DNA of 64,000 nucleotides from Actinoallomurus soli (GCF_024055715.1 NZ_JAMXMV010000003.1:1-64000); one strand, 5' to 3'. Positions 1 through 9,255 are shown, counted from the stretch's first letter. The notes: generated by a model from the letters alone, not told the origin. Translations and numbers: made by a program.

Positions 1-38
1 TCCGCCGGTACGGCGGACGCCCCCGGACCTCGGCCTGA

Positions 39-1076
39 TCAGTGGCCGTACTTGACGATCACGTCGGCCGTCTCGACGTCCTCGTCACCCTTGGAGACGG
101 TCAGGACGCCGACGCCCCACACGGAGGTCGTCCCGTCGACCTGGGCCAGCGCCTCGATCCGCGTGGTGTGGCCGGCGCGCTGCGGGAGGGCCGACAGGCT
201 CCAGTGCCCCGCACGGTAACGCAGGAGCCGCGTCCCGTCCGCGACGCCCCACAGGCCCTTCGCCCCGTCGGAGACGAGGGAGCCGACGCGGAGGATCCCG
301 TGGCCGGGCGACGTGGACGCCCACTTCTCGCCGTTCCAGTGCAGGACCTTCCCGCCCTCCGATCCGGACACCCAGACGTTCTTCGCGCCCAGGGCCCGGA
401 CGCTGTCGTACATGACGTCCTCGGTGCCGGTGGACACCCGGCGCCAGGTCTTGCCGTTCCAGTGCGTCACGGCCGCCTCGTAGCCGTTCTTCCCGCTCAC
501 GAGGCCGATCGCCCAGATGTCCCGGCTCGACACCGCGCTGACGTCGGACACCCAACCCGGCACGGAGACGGCCTTCCAGTGCTTCCCGTCGAAGTGCCGC
601 GCGTGACCCGCTCCCAGGTCGTCCGCGCCCATGCCCAGCAGCCAGACGTCCTTCTTACCGATGGCCGCGATCGCGTCGCCTTCCGGCTCGAAGGTGGTGT
701 GGGTGGGGCCGGTGCGCCACTTGCCGCCGTCCCACCGGAGCGAGTAGGCCTTCTCGTGACCGTCCGTGCCGGTGACCCAGACGTTCGTGCTCGACGAGGC
801 GGCGACGTGGTCGAGGGAGATCCCCTTGAGGGCGGCCGGGACCGCGACCGTCTTCCAGGTCTTGCCGTTCCAGTGCCGTACGAGCGCACGGTTCTTGCCG
901 GAGACGGTCTCGCTGCCGACGGCCCAGACGTTCTTCGCGCTGACGGCCGCGACGGCGCGGAGGGCGGCCCCGCTGTGGGTGCCCGTGATCCGCCAGCCGG
1001 TCGCGGCGGTGGCCGAGGAGGTGAAGACGGCCGTGAGGGCCGTGGCGGTACCGACCACGGCGAGAGAGCGTCTCAT
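39..1076 (-). CDS. Secreted repeat protein, probable beta-propeller
   Basis: A 345-aa exported protein with no recognisable catalytic domain. The N-terminus is a clear signal peptide (two Arg, a hydrophobic stretch, cleavage near an Ala-Thr-Ala motif at about residue 26). The rest is built of repeats of roughly 40-45 residues, each with a HWNGKTW-like strand followed by an Ala-x-x-x-x-Asn-Val-Trp turn. At least six copies can be counted, which suggests a propeller fold. I chose the ATG at 1076 because GGAAGG lies 6 nt upstream and the signal peptide begins there; a start at 1121 would place 15 unlikely residues before it. A TAGATT hexamer at 1120-1125 (complement) may be its -10. It is divergent from the CoA-transferase. 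The function is unknown; surface binding is only a guess. Confidence 0.8.
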   Translation of the reverse strand: MRRSLAVVGTATALTAVFTSSATAATGWRITGTHSGAALRAVAAVSAKNVWAVGSETVSGKNRALVRHWNGKTWKTVAVPAALKGISLDHVAASSSTNVWVTGTDGHEKAYSLRWDGGKWRTGPTHTTFEPEGDAIAAIGKKDVWLLGMGADDLGAGHARHFDGKHWKAVSVPGWVSDVSAVSSRDIWAIGLVSGKNGYEAAVTHWNGKTWRRVSTGTEDVMYDSVRALGAKNVWVSGSEGGKVLHWNGEKWASTSPGHGILRVGSLVSDGAKGLWGVADGTRLLRYRAGHWSLSALPQRAGHTTRIEALAQVDGTTSVWGVGVLTVSKGDEDVETADVIVKYGH

Positions 1077-1199
1077 CTGAACCTTCCGGTCTAGAGGTGG
1101 GGGCCGGAGCAAGATCGACAATCTACGCGAAACACCCTCCGGCGCAGCGGGATTCGACGTGGTTCGCCATCAGGGCCGACACGCCGAGCAAGTGCTTGG

Positions 1200-1214
1200 T
1201 ATAACCGGTGCATG
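1200..1214 (+). promoter_or_regulatory. Leaderless-type promoter of the CoA-transferase gene
   Basis: TATAAC at 1200-1205 is followed by 6 nt and then the ATG at 1212. No Shine-Dalgarno sequence is present. A weak -35 (CCGACA, about 1176-1181) lies 18 nt upstream. The spacing implies transcription starting at or next to the start codon. Confidence 0.55.
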
Positions 1215-2363
1215 GGTCTGCTCGACGGGTTGCGGGTGCTCGATCTGACGCGGTGGCGGCCGGGGCCGTACGCCACGCAGCTGCTGGCCCAGCTCGGCGC
1301 GGACGTGCTGAAGGTCGAGCCGCCGGGCGGCGAGCCCATGCGGGCCTTCCCGAGCCACTTCGAGCTGCTGAACCGGAACAAGCGCAGCGTCGTCATCGAC
1401 CTGCCGGCCGGCGCGGCGCGCTGCCTGGAGCTGGCGGCCGGCGCGGACGTCCTCATCGAGGGTTACCGGCCCGGCGTCGCCGACCGGCTCGGCGTGGGCC
1501 ACGACGCCGTACGGGCGGTCAACCCACGGATCGTCTACTGCTCGATCTCCGGGTACGGCGCGAGCGGCCCGCTCGCCTCGCTGCCCGGACACGACGTCAA
1601 CTACCGCGCGTACGCGGGGGTCGCGCCGCCGGAGGACGGCGGCCATGAGTTCCCGGTCGCGGACATGGCCGCGGCGACGATGGCCGCGTTCGCGATCACG
1701 GCCGCCTGCCACAAGGGGCGCGGCGAGCGGATCGACCTCGGGATGGCCGACGTGCTGGCCAACTGGATGAGCACCGTCCCGGTCTCCCCCACACCGGATA
1801 CGGCACGTCCCGGGGAGCCCGTACCGGACACTGCGGCACGGCCCTGGGAGCCCGCGCCGGGTGCGGCGCGTCCCGAGGGGCCCGTTCCGGGTACGGCGGC
1901 ACGTCCCGTGGGGCCCGCGGTGGGTGTGGTGCGTGCGCGGGGGCCCGTGCCGGGGTACGGCGTCTATCCGGCGCGGGACGGCGCCGGGGTGAGTCTCGGC
2001 GTCGTGTCCGAGGACCGGCTGTGGGCGGCGACCTGCCGGGCCCTCGAACTCGACCGGCACGCCGGCCTGTCGTTCGCCGAACGGCTGAGCCGCGCCGAGG
2101 AGCTCGACCGCGATCTCGCCGGCGCGGTCGCCGGACTGCCGCGCGCCACGGCCGTCGCCCGGCTGACCGCCGCGGGCGCACCGGTCGCGCCGGTGCTGTC
2201 CCCGGCCGAGATGAGGACCGTCGACCACTTCCGGCGGCGCGGCGTCCTCGACGGCAGCCCCGTACGCACGATCTTCGACCCGCCACCGCCGCCCGGGCGC
2301 GCGCCGGATCTGGGCGGAGCACGCGGGTGGGCGGGTGACGAATCGCCGCGCGACCTCGGCTGA
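1212..2363 (+). CDS. CaiB/BaiF family (class III) CoA-transferase, racemase-like
   Basis: A 383-aa protein of the family III CoA-transferases, which move CoA between carboxylic acids or, in the alpha-methylacyl-CoA racemase branch, epimerise 2-methylacyl-CoA. The N-terminal Rossmann half reads GLRVLDLTR, ADVLKVEPP and LNRNKRSVVIDL, and the catalytic Asp is in PGHDVNYRA at about residue 132. That GHD-x-NY form is closer to the racemases than to formyl-CoA transferase. Residues 195-252 are a Pro/Arg/Gly-rich stretch encoded by 30/33-nt tandem repeats, absent from ordinary members; the C-terminal part resumes after it with YPARDGAGVSLGVVSEDRLW. The chain is otherwise of normal length. The acyl substrate cannot be read from the sequence. 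Confidence 0.85.
   Translation: MGLLDGLRVLDLTRWRPGPYATQLLAQLGADVLKVEPPGGEPMRAFPSHFELLNRNKRSVVIDLPAGAARCLELAAGADVLIEGYRPGVADRLGVGHDAVRAVNPRIVYCSISGYGASGPLASLPGHDVNYRAYAGVAPPEDGGHEFPVADMAAATMAAFAITAACHKGRGERIDLGMADVLANWMSTVPVSPTPDTARPGEPVPDTAARPWEPAPGAARPEGPVPGTAARPVGPAVGVVRARGPVPGYGVYPARDGAGVSLGVVSEDRLWAATCRALELDRHAGLSFAERLSRAEELDRDLAGAVAGLPRATAVARLTAAGAPVAPVLSPAEMRTVDHFRRRGVLDGSPVRTIFDPPPPPGRAPDLGGARGWAGDESPRDLG
1794..1968 (+). repeat. In-frame 30/33-nt tandem repeat within the CoA-transferase
   Basis: Units begin with CCGGRTACGG-like sequence at 1794, 1824, 1857, 1887, about 1920 and 1950. The spacings alternate 30 and 33 nt, so the reading frame is kept. Each unit encodes roughly ARPxEPVPGTA. 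Confidence 0.8.
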
Positions 2364-2454
2364 GCCCGGCGCTCTCCCGGCGTCCGCGGGCCGACCGCGA
2401 CGATCTCGGCTACGCCACGGGAAAAATCGAGTCTGTTCTGTCCCCCTTCGATGG

Positions 2455-2469
2455 CATTCTTGGGGCGTG
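2455..2469 (+). promoter_or_regulatory. TGGCATTCT box, probable leaderless promoter of LuxR gene 1
   Basis: TGGCATTCT (2452-2460) is followed by 6 nt and GTG at 2467. The same nonamer stands 7 nt before the GTG of the paralogue at 5648. It fits an extended -10 (TGN then CATTCT). Confidence 0.55.
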
Positions 2470-5343
2470 CAGAGTCAGCAGGGGGTCAGCGCCGTCCTCG
2501 CCGGGAGAGGGGATGAGCTCGCCTTCCTGAACCGGGCTCTGCGGGAGGCGCCCGGCGCCCTGCTCGTCGGCGGCGAGGCCGGCGTGGGCAAGAGCCGGTT
2601 GATCAAGGAGTTCCTGGACGCGAACCCCGAAGTACGGACCCTCTGCGGCGGCTGCCTCCAGATCAGCGCCGAGGGCCTGCCCTTCGCCCCGTTCAGCGCG
2701 ATGCTGCGCCGCCTGGTCCGGGAGATCGGCGTTGACGGCGTCGCCGCGCTGCTGCCGGGCGGAACGCCCGCGGGACTGGCCCGGCTGCTCCCGGAGTTCG
2801 GACGGCCCGACACCGAGACGGGGACGGCGGAGGCGCGCATCCGGCTGTTCGACCACGTCCTGCTGCTGTTCGAACGGCTCACCGAGAGGGAGCCGGCGGT
2901 CCTGGTCATCGAGGACGTGCACTGGGCGGAACGTTCCACACGCGACCTGCTCAGCTACCTGATCCGCAATCTTCCCGCCGGCCTGCTGGTGATCGCGACG
3001 TACCGCTCCGACGAGCTGCACCGCGACCATCCGCTCCGCCCGCTGCTCGCCGAGCTCGGCCGGGTCGACTGGGTCCGGCGGCTCGACCTGGACCGCCTGC
3101 CCCGCCGCGCCGTGGCCGAGCAGGCCCGCGGCATCCTCGGCCGGGACCTCGACCAGCCGAGCCTCGACGCCGTGTACGGGCGGAGCGAGGGCAACCCGCT
3201 GTTCGTCGAGGCCCTCCTGAGCTGCGACGGCCAGATCAACGGCGAACTCCCCGAGTCGCTGCGGGACCTGATCCTCGGCAGCGTGCGCAAGCTGCCGGAG
3301 GAGACCCAGGAGGTCCTGCGGGTCGCCAGCGCCGGCGGCGACCGGGTCGAACACGCGCTGCTCGCCGCGGTCACCGGCCTGGACGACGGCGCGCTGTCCC
3401 GGGTGCTGCGGCCCGCCGTCGCCGCGAACGTCCTGGTGGTCGACGGCGAGGCGTACGGCTTCCGGCACGCACTGATGCGCGAGGCCGTCCACGGCGACCT
3501 GCTGCCCGGCGAGCACACGCGCACGCACACCCGGTTCGCCGAGGCGCTGGAGGGCGATCCCTCGCTGGTGCCGATGGGCCGCGCGGCCGCCGAGCTCGCC
3601 CACCACTGGTACTCCGCGCACGACGCCACCTGGGCGCTGGTCAGCGCGTGGAAGGCGGCGCAGGTCGCCAAGGAGGCGACCGCGTACACCGAGTGCCTGC
3701 GCATGCTCGACCGCGTCCTCGAACTGTGGGAGAAGGTGCCGGACGCCGCCGAACGCCTGGGCGTCGACCACGTCACGGTCCTGGAACGGGCCATCGACGC
3801 CTCGGACCTGGCCGGGGAGACCGAGCGCGGCGTGGCCTTCGCCAAAGCGGCCCTGAAGGAGATCGACGACCCGATCCGCGCGGCCGGGGTCCTGGAGCAC
3901 CGCGGCCGGCTCAAGATCCGCCTCGGCCATCCGAAGACGCTGGACGACCTGCGGGAGGCGGCACGGCTCGTGCCCGCCGACCCGCCCAGCGTCGCGCGGG
4001 CGCGGGTCCTGTCCACCCTCGCCCAGCAGCTCTACCTGTTGCCGACCGGCGCCGTGGAGGCCCGCGCGCTCGCCGTCGCGGCCCTGGAAACCGCCCGCAC
4101 GGTCGGTGACGCGACGGTCGAGGCGCACGCGCTGACGACGATCGCCGGCATCGACTTCTCCGACTCCGACGGCGACCGCCACCTGGCCGAGCTGGCCAAG
4201 GCCGAGGCGCTGTACACGCGGGGCGGGGTGGACGACTCGGCCATGCTGCGCATCGCCACGAACGAGTCGCACGTCCTGGAGGGGATGGGCGAGCACGAGC
4301 GCGCCGTCGAGGTGGCGCGGCGGGGCGTGGCGCTCGCCGGCAAGCACGGCCTGGCCCGCACCTCCGGCGCGTTCCTGAGCATCAACCTGGCCGAGCCGCT
4401 GCTGTCGCTCGGCCGGTGGGACGAGGCCCTGGAGGTCGTCGAGCACGCGCTGGAGCTGTCCCCGCCGCCGCTCACCCGTGCCTCGCTGCACTACATCATC
4501 GGCGTCATCGCGGTGGCGCGCGGCGACCTCGACACGGCGTCCCGCGCCGCCGCCACGCAGGACGCGGTGCTCGCGCCGACGTTCTCCCGCACGCAGGAGC
4601 TGTTCCCCTCCGCACGCCTCCGGATCGACCTGCGGGTCGCCCAGGGCGACCTCGACGGCGCCCTCGACGCCGTCGAGTTCGTCCTCGTGGAGCTGCAGCC
4701 GGCCGTCAGCGCGCGGTACGGCCTGCCGCTGATGTGCGCGGCCGCGCGGGCGTGCGCGGAGGCCGGCGGCGAGCGCGCGGCGGGCCTGCTGACCCGGATC
4801 CGGGCGTCCGCCGAGAAGACGCCCGACGGAGGCTGCGTTCAGCGGGCGTACGCACTGCGGTTCGAAGCGGAGGCGGCCCGCGCCGAGGGCGTCCTCGACC
4901 GGGCGGCGTGGGCGGCCGTCGCCACCGCCTTCGAGACCCTCAAGGAGCCGTACCCCCTGGCGTACGCGCTGCTGCGGACCGCCGAGGCGAGCGACCCGCA
5001 CGACGGCGGCACCCGGGAGGACACCGCCGCGCGGCTCCGGAAGGCGGCCGAGATCGCCGAGGATCTCGGCGCCCGGCCGCTGCGGGAGCGGATCGAGGCG
5101 CACGCCCGGCGGTCCCGGATCGCGCTGGGCGGCCGGACCGACGGCCCCGTGCTCGGCCTCACCCCCCGGGAGCTGGAGGTCCTCCGGCTCGTCGCGGAGG
5201 GCTGCGGCAACCGCGAGATCGCCGGCCGGCTGTTCATCTCCGCCAAGACGGCGAGCGTCCACGTGTCCAACATCCTGGCGAAACTGCAGGTCGCGAGCCG
5301 TGGCGAGGCCGCCGCGGCCGCGCACCGGCTGGGCATCGTCTGA
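2467..5343 (+). CDS. LuxR-family regulator with N-terminal AAA ATPase and TPR region (copy 1)
   Basis: A 958-aa cytoplasmic STAND-type transcription regulator. In order: an AAA ATPase with Walker A GGEAGVGKS near residue 35 and Walker B VLVIEDVHW near 150; a long alpha-helical TPR-like middle (about 400-850); and a C-terminal LuxR helix-turn-helix (LTPRELEVLRLVAEG ... [14 protein letters not shown]). The family is thought to couple ligand-triggered ATP binding to promoter binding; the ligand here is unknown. The GTG at 2467 is preferred to an ATG at 2335: no conserved sequence lies before it, it has the promoter box shared with its paralogue, and the two proteins then have nearly equal lengths (958 and 956). 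A closely related copy follows at 5648 in the same orientation. Confidence 0.9.
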   Translation: MQSQQGVSAVLAGRGDELAFLNRALREAPGALLVGGEAGVGKSRLIKEFLDANPEVRTLCGGCLQISAEGLPFAPFSAMLRRLVREIGVDGVAALLPGGTPAGLARLLPEFGRPDTETGTAEARIRLFDHVLLLFERLTEREPAVLVIEDVHWAERSTRDLLSYLIRNLPAGLLVIATYRSDELHRDHPLRPLLAELGRVDWVRRLDLDRLPRRAVAEQARGILGRDLDQPSLDAVYGRSEGNPLFVEALLSCDGQINGELPESLRDLILGSVRKLPEETQEVLRVASAGGDRVEHALLAAVTGLDDGALSRVLRPAVAANVLVVDGEAYGFRHALMREAVHGDLLPGEHTRTHTRFAEALEGDPSLVPMGRAAAELAHHWYSAHDATWALVSAWKAAQVAKEATAYTECLRMLDRVLELWEKVPDAAERLGVDHVTVLERAIDASDLAGETERGVAFAKAALKEIDDPIRAAGVLEHRGRLKIRLGHPKTLDDLREAARLVPADPPSVARARVLSTLAQQLYLLPTGAVEARALAVAALETARTVGDATVEAHALTTIAGIDFSDSDGDRHLAELAKAEALYTRGGVDDSAMLRIATNESHVLEGMGEHERAVEVARRGVALAGKHGLARTSGAFLSINLAEPLLSLGRWDEALEVVEHALELSPPPLTRASLHYIIGVIAVARGDLDTASRAAATQDAVLAPTFSRTQELFPSARLRIDLRVAQGDLDGALDAVEFVLVELQPAVSARYGLPLMCAAARACAEAGGERAAGLLTRIRASAEKTPDGGCVQRAYALRFEAEAARAEGVLDRAAWAAVATAFETLKEPYPLAYALLRTAEASDPHDGGTREDTAARLRKAAEIAEDLGARPLRERIEAHARRSRIALGGRTDGPVLGLTPRELEVLRLVAEGCGNREIAGRLFISAKTASVHVSNILAKLQVASRGEAAAAAHRLGIV

Positions 5344-5354
5344 GCCTCTGAGTC

Positions 5355-5437
5355 CCTTAGGCCGGCTCAGAAGGAGGGTGTGCGCCGGATAGGGCGTTCA
5401 CCCGATGTGCCGGGTCCCGCCTTAGAACGAGCCTTAG
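5355..5437 (+). promoter_or_regulatory. Three CCTTAG boxes upstream of the 49-aa ORF
   Basis: CCTTAG occurs at 5355-5360, 5420-5425 and 5432-5437. The last two are 12 nt apart, about one helical turn, and lie 30-50 nt before the ATG at 5468. They are candidate operator or promoter elements in a gap flanked by two LuxR genes. The first box lies in the loop of a short stem (TGAGCC 5341-5346 with GGCTCA 5364-5369). Confidence 0.4.
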
Positions 5438-5467
5438 TGGTGTCAGCGATTCACGCAGGAGGACACC

Positions 5468-5617
5468 ATGCACCCCGAGATCATGTACGCGCTCACCGTC
5501 GAGCGTGCGCGGGACCGGCACCGGGAGGCGGCGCGGGAGCGCCGGGTCCGGCGTCTTCCCCGCGCCCGGCGGCTGTCGCTCCGGACGCCGCGGCCGCGCG
5601 CCGCCTGGGCGTCCTAA
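5468..5617 (+). CDS. 49-aa arginine-rich small protein between the LuxR twins
   Basis: A short ORF starting ATG CAC CCC GAG ATC ATG TAC and ending TAA at 5615-5617, with a near-perfect ribosome site (AGGAGG, 5457-5462) five nt upstream. The product begins MHPEIMYALTVERARDRHRE and becomes strongly basic: 17 of 49 residues are Arg, ending AAWAS. An amphipathic N-terminal helix followed by an Arg-rich tail is likely; it may bind nucleic acid or be disordered. I recognise no domain. The strong Shine-Dalgarno sequence, unlike the leaderless genes on both sides, argues that it is translated. It lies 10 nt before the TGG of the promoter box of LuxR gene 2, so its transcript probably reads into that gene. 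Confidence 0.65.
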   Translation: MHPEIMYALTVERARDRHREAARERRVRRLPRARRLSLRTPRPRAAWAS

Positions 5618-5634
5618 AGGCCGGACATGCGTGG

Positions 5635-5650
5635 CATTCTGGACGGCGTG
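5635..5650 (+). promoter_or_regulatory. TGGCATTCT box, probable leaderless promoter of LuxR gene 2
   Basis: TGGCATTCT (5632-5640), then 7 nt, then GTG at 5648. It is the same motif and spacing as at the first LuxR gene. The ATG at 5627 overlaps this box and is therefore an unlikely start. Confidence 0.55.
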
Positions 5651-8518
5651 CGCGCGCATGAGGTGAGCCCCGCCTTCGTAGGGCGGCACTCGGAGCTCGC
5701 GGTCCTGACCGACGCCCTCCGGCGGGCCGAGGCCGGAACCCCCGGAGCCGTGCTCATCGGCGGCGAGGCCGGCGGCGGCAAGACCCGTCTCGTCGGGGAG
5801 TTCGCCGAGCGGGCGTGCCGGGAGGCGCTCGTCCTCACCGGCGCGTGCCTGCAGCTCAGCACCGTCGGCTTCCCGTACGCCCCGTTCACCGCCGCGCTCC
5901 GCCAGCTCGTACGGGAGGCGGGCGCGGCGGAGATCGCCGCCCTGATGCCGCGCGACGGGGCCCGTGACCTGGCCCGTCTGCTCCCGGAGTTCGGTGAGCC
6001 CGCCGCCGACCCGGACCCGGACAGCGCGCGGGTCCGGCTGTTCGAGCAGATGCTCGTCCTGCTGGAACGGCTGGCCGACCGCCGTCCGCTGGTCCTCATC
6101 GTCGAGGACGCCCACTGGGCCGACCGGTCGACGCGCGACCTGCTCACCTTCCTGCTGCGCAACCTCCGGCACACCGCCGTGCTCCTCGTCATCACCTTCC
6201 GCTCGGACGAACTGCACCGGTCCCACCCCATGCGCCCGGTGATCGCCGAGCTGGAGCGCATCGAGGGCGTGGTCCGGCTGGACCTGCCCCGCCTGACCCG
6301 TAAGGAGACCGCTGGGCAGCTCGCCGGCATCCTCGGCCACGAGCCCGAGCCCAAGGTCGTCGACGCGGTGTACGAGCGCAGCGCCGGTATCCCCCTGCTC
6401 GTCGAGGCGACCGCCGACTCCCCCGACTGCGGCATGTCCGAGTCCGTACGGGACCTCCTCCTCGTCGGCGTCGACCGGCTGCCCGAGGAGACGCAGGACG
6501 TGCTCCGGCTCGCCTCCACGGCGGGCGTACGGTTCGGGCACGCCCTGCTCGCCGCGGTCACGGGCCTGGACGACCCGGCGCTGTCGTCGCTGCTGCGGCC
6601 GGCCGTCGACCGCAACGTCCTGGTCGCCGACGAGCGCGCGTACGCCTTCCGGCACGCCCTCATCTGGGAGGCCCTGCACGATCAGTTGCTGCCCGGTGAG
6701 CACGCGCGCGCCCACCAGCGGTTCGCGGAGGCGCTGGAGGCGGACCCGGCGCTGAGCGTCGGCGACCGGCCGACCGTCGAGATCGCCATGCACTGGGCGA
6801 ACGCGCACGATCCCGAACGCGCCCTGCGGGCGGCCTGGCAGGCGGCCCGCGAGTCCGAGGCCGCGTTCGCCTACGCCGAGCAGCTTCAGATGCTCGAACG
6901 CGTCCTGGAGCTGTGGGAGCGCGTGCCGGACGCGGCGGAGCGTACGGGCGTGGACCACGTCCGCGTGCTCCGGAAGGCCGCCCAGGCGGCCGACGCCGGC
7001 GGCGAGCCGGACCGCGGCCTCGCCTTCGTCCGCGCCGCCCTCGCCGAGGTCGACGAGGAACACGACCCCGAGCAGGTCGCCTCCATCCTGGGGCGACGGT
7101 CGCGGCTGAAGCGCGACCGGGGACACGCCGGTGAACTGGACGACCTCTGGCACGCCGAGCGCCTGGTCCCCGAGCCCTCACCGGCACGGACCCTGGTCCT
7201 CGCCCGCCTGGGCCGCACCCTCATGGTGCTCGGCCGGGACGACGAGGCCCGGCCGATCATCGAGGAGACGCTCCGGCTCGCCGAGCGGTTCGACGACGAC
7301 TGTGCCGCGGCCGAGGCCCTGAACAACCTGGCCATCGCCGAAGCCCATCAGGGCCGGTTCGCCGATGCCCTGGAGACGCTGAAGGAGGCGACCGCCCGGG
7401 CCGAACGCGCCCAGGACGACGACGGGCGGCTCCGCTCACTGGTCAACGTCTCCGACGCCCTCGAGGCCCAAGGGCGCTCCGAGGAGGCCGCCGCGGCGGC
7501 GCAGAAGGTCCTTACGCTGGCCGAGTCCCTCGGCCGGGCCCGTATGCACGGGGTCTTCGCCGCCGGCAACCTGGCCGAGGCGCAGCTGTCACTCGGCCGG
7601 TGGGACGACGCGCTCGAGACGCTGGAGCGGGCCGACGAGCTCTCCCCCGTTCCGGGGCTGCGCGGGCAACTGCTGCTGAACCGCGCCACCATCGCCGTCG
7701 CCCGCGGGGAGGGCGAGGTCGCCGCCCCGATCGTCAGGGAACTGACCGCCCTGCGCGCGGTCGGCGACCCGTATCCGCAGCAAATCCTTCCGCTGGCCGC
7801 CCTGCTGATCGAGTGGCGCCTCGCCGAGGGCGACGGCCCCGGCGCGGTCGCCGCCGCCGAACGCGCCGTCACCGACCATGAGCTGGGCGGCGATCCGCGG
7901 CTGATCTGGCCGATCCTGCTGGCGGGCATCCGCGCCTGCGCCCTGCACCCCGCCGACGCGCTCGCCGCCCGGCTGCGTGAGATCGCCGCGGCGACGCCCG
8001 TACACGGGCCGGTCACGGCGGCCGAGCGCACGACGTTCGAGGCCGAGTCCGCCCGCGCCGCCGGCCGTCCGGACCGCGCCGCCTGGACGGCCGCCGTCGC
8101 GGCCTGGGACGCGCTCGGCCGGCCGTACCCGCTGGCGGAGGCCCTGCTGCGGGCCGCCGAGGCCGCCGTCGCCGAGGGCGACCGCGACGAGGCGTCGGCC
8201 CTCCTGGGCCGCGCGGCCACTCTCGCCGACCGCCTGAAGGCGAGGCCGCTGCGCGCGGACATCGACCTCGTCGCCCGGCGCGCCCGGCTCCGCCTGGACG
8301 GCGGACCGGCCGGTCAGGCGCCGCTCGGCCTCACGCCCCGCGAACAGGAGGTTCTGCGCCTCCTCGCGCAGGGCCGCAGCAACCGGGAGATCGCCGAGGA
8401 GCTGTTCATCTCGGCGAAGACCGCCAGCGTCCACGTGTCCAACATCCTCGCCAAACTGAACGTCCCCACCCGCGGCGCCGCCGCAGCCGCCGCCCACCGC
8501 CTCCGCCTCACCGGCTGA
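5648..8518 (+). CDS. LuxR-family regulator with N-terminal AAA ATPase and TPR region (copy 2)
   Basis: A 956-aa paralogue of the preceding LuxR gene, alike over its whole length. The Walker A is [12 protein letters not shown], with Gly for the usual Val/Ile before GKT. The Walker B is [10 protein letters not shown], followed by the same STRDLL sensor-like segment. The centre is helical and TPR-like. The LuxR helix-turn-helix closes the chain ([15 protein letters not shown] ... [15 protein letters not shown]), and its recognition helix is nearly identical to that of copy 1. The two therefore probably recognise related sites but sense different signals, because the middle regions differ most. 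The start at 5648 rests on the shared promoter box and the equal length of the pair. Confidence 0.9.
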   Translation: MRAHEVSPAFVGRHSELAVLTDALRRAEAGTPGAVLIGGEAGGGKTRLVGEFAERACREALVLTGACLQLSTVGFPYAPFTAALRQLVREAGAAEIAALMPRDGARDLARLLPEFGEPAADPDPDSARVRLFEQMLVLLERLADRRPLVLIVEDAHWADRSTRDLLTFLLRNLRHTAVLLVITFRSDELHRSHPMRPVIAELERIEGVVRLDLPRLTRKETAGQLAGILGHEPEPKVVDAVYERSAGIPLLVEATADSPDCGMSESVRDLLLVGVDRLPEETQDVLRLASTAGVRFGHALLAAVTGLDDPALSSLLRPAVDRNVLVADERAYAFRHALIWEALHDQLLPGEHARAHQRFAEALEADPALSVGDRPTVEIAMHWANAHDPERALRAAWQAARESEAAFAYAEQLQMLERVLELWERVPDAAERTGVDHVRVLRKAAQAADAGGEPDRGLAFVRAALAEVDEEHDPEQVASILGRRSRLKRDRGHAGELDDLWHAERLVPEPSPARTLVLARLGRTLMVLGRDDEARPIIEETLRLAERFDDDCAAAEALNNLAIAEAHQGRFADALETLKEATARAERAQDDDGRLRSLVNVSDALEAQGRSEEAAAAAQKVLTLAESLGRARMHGVFAAGNLAEAQLSLGRWDDALETLERADELSPVPGLRGQLLLNRATIAVARGEGEVAAPIVRELTALRAVGDPYPQQILPLAALLIEWRLAEGDGPGAVAAAERAVTDHELGGDPRLIWPILLAGIRACALHPADALAARLREIAAATPVHGPVTAAERTTFEAESARAAGRPDRAAWTAAVAAWDALGRPYPLAEALLRAAEAAVAEGDRDEASALLGRAATLADRLKARPLRADIDLVARRARLRLDGGPAGQAPLGLTPREQEVLRLLAQGRSNREIAEELFISAKTASVHVSNILAKLNVPTRGAAAAAAHRLRLTG

Positions 8519-8589
8519 CATGGGAACTCCCCGGTCACCGGCCGGGAGCTTCCGGCAGATCGGCTGCGGACGACGGCGACTTCGACACA

Positions 8590-8627
8590 CGCGATTGGTG
8601 ATCGCGTTCCCCCCCCCGTGGGGTGAC
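8590..8627 (+). terminator. Stem-loop and C-run after LuxR gene 2
   Basis: CGCGAT (8590-8595), loop TGGTG and ATCGCG (8601-8606) form a 6-bp stem, followed by a nine-C tract and a small CCCC-GTG-GGGG hairpin. It may terminate the LuxR transcript; there is no U-run. Confidence 0.35.
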
Positions 8628-8685
8628 CCATCGCGTTTCGTGGTGTCAGCACCCACCCGGACGCGGAGTTCGCCGCGCTCGCCCG

Positions 8686-9039
8686 CTACGTCGAGGACTC
8701 GCCAGAGTCAGGACCTCGGCCGCCGGCCGGTTCATCGAGCGGACGTACATGCCTCAGGCTGAAGGCGATACTGCGGCTCGTCAGGCCGGCCCGGTAATCC
8801 GCGACAAGAACGGTTTCCACCATCCACTCGGGCAGCCAATGCACATGCCGGAAGGGATCCGCATCGAACGCCGGTCCTAACGCGACGCGATGTTCCCACT
8901 CCCCGGTCACCTGCCGGCACAACACCTCGTCGCCCGCCTGCGGAAAGTCCGGCCGCTGATGGTGGGCATGAACTTCGGACACTGACTGCTCGACCTCCTC
9001 CGCGGCTCCGGCCGTCCACCGGGTGGCGTGGTGACTCAT
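8686..9039 (-). CDS. Hypothetical protein, 117 aa
   Basis: An ORF of 117 aa beginning MSHHATRWTAGAAEEVEQSV, with GGAAGAGG directly before the ATG. The composition (acidic first half, then FRHVHWLPEWMVETVLVADY) reads like a real soluble protein. I recognise no family and see no transmembrane segment or signal peptide. It is divergent from the Uma2 gene and lies in an otherwise decayed stretch (8519-9255), so it may be an orphan or a remnant. Confidence 0.45.
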   Translation of the reverse strand: MSHHATRWTAGAAEEVEQSVSEVHAHHQRPDFPQAGDEVLCRQVTGEWEHRVALGPAFDADPFRHVHWLPEWMVETVLVADYRAGLTSRSIAFSLRHVRPLDEPAGGRGPDSGESST

Positions 9040-9255
9040 CCTCTTCCGGTTGCCCGCGAGAGATCAACGCTGTTGGCCGACCGTGGCCCGAGCAGGCGGT
9101 CGAGGCGGTCAGGCCGTCCGGCAGGTCCGGCGGAACGCGCTGCCGCACGGTCGGACGCCGACAGAGCCCGTCAGGGAATGTACGGTTCTGCATACGGATA
9201 GTGAGCAGGTTCCCTACGATGACCGGAGCTGATCGTGAGGGAGGAGTCACGCAAC

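Noticed and set aside
2410-5325. 971-aa open frame on the minus strand
   Set aside because: It mirrors the LuxR gene exactly and has only Arg/Gly/Ala-rich low-complexity text; it is the usual high-GC antisense shadow.
5357-7153. 598-aa open frame on the minus strand
   Set aside because: A shadow of the second LuxR gene; no motif, and it crosses the 49-aa ORF and the promoter box.
5468-8518. Pathway-specific regulator of a biosynthetic cluster
   Set aside because: LuxR-AAA proteins often lie in antibiotic clusters, but no PKS, NRPS, terpene or tailoring set is present here.
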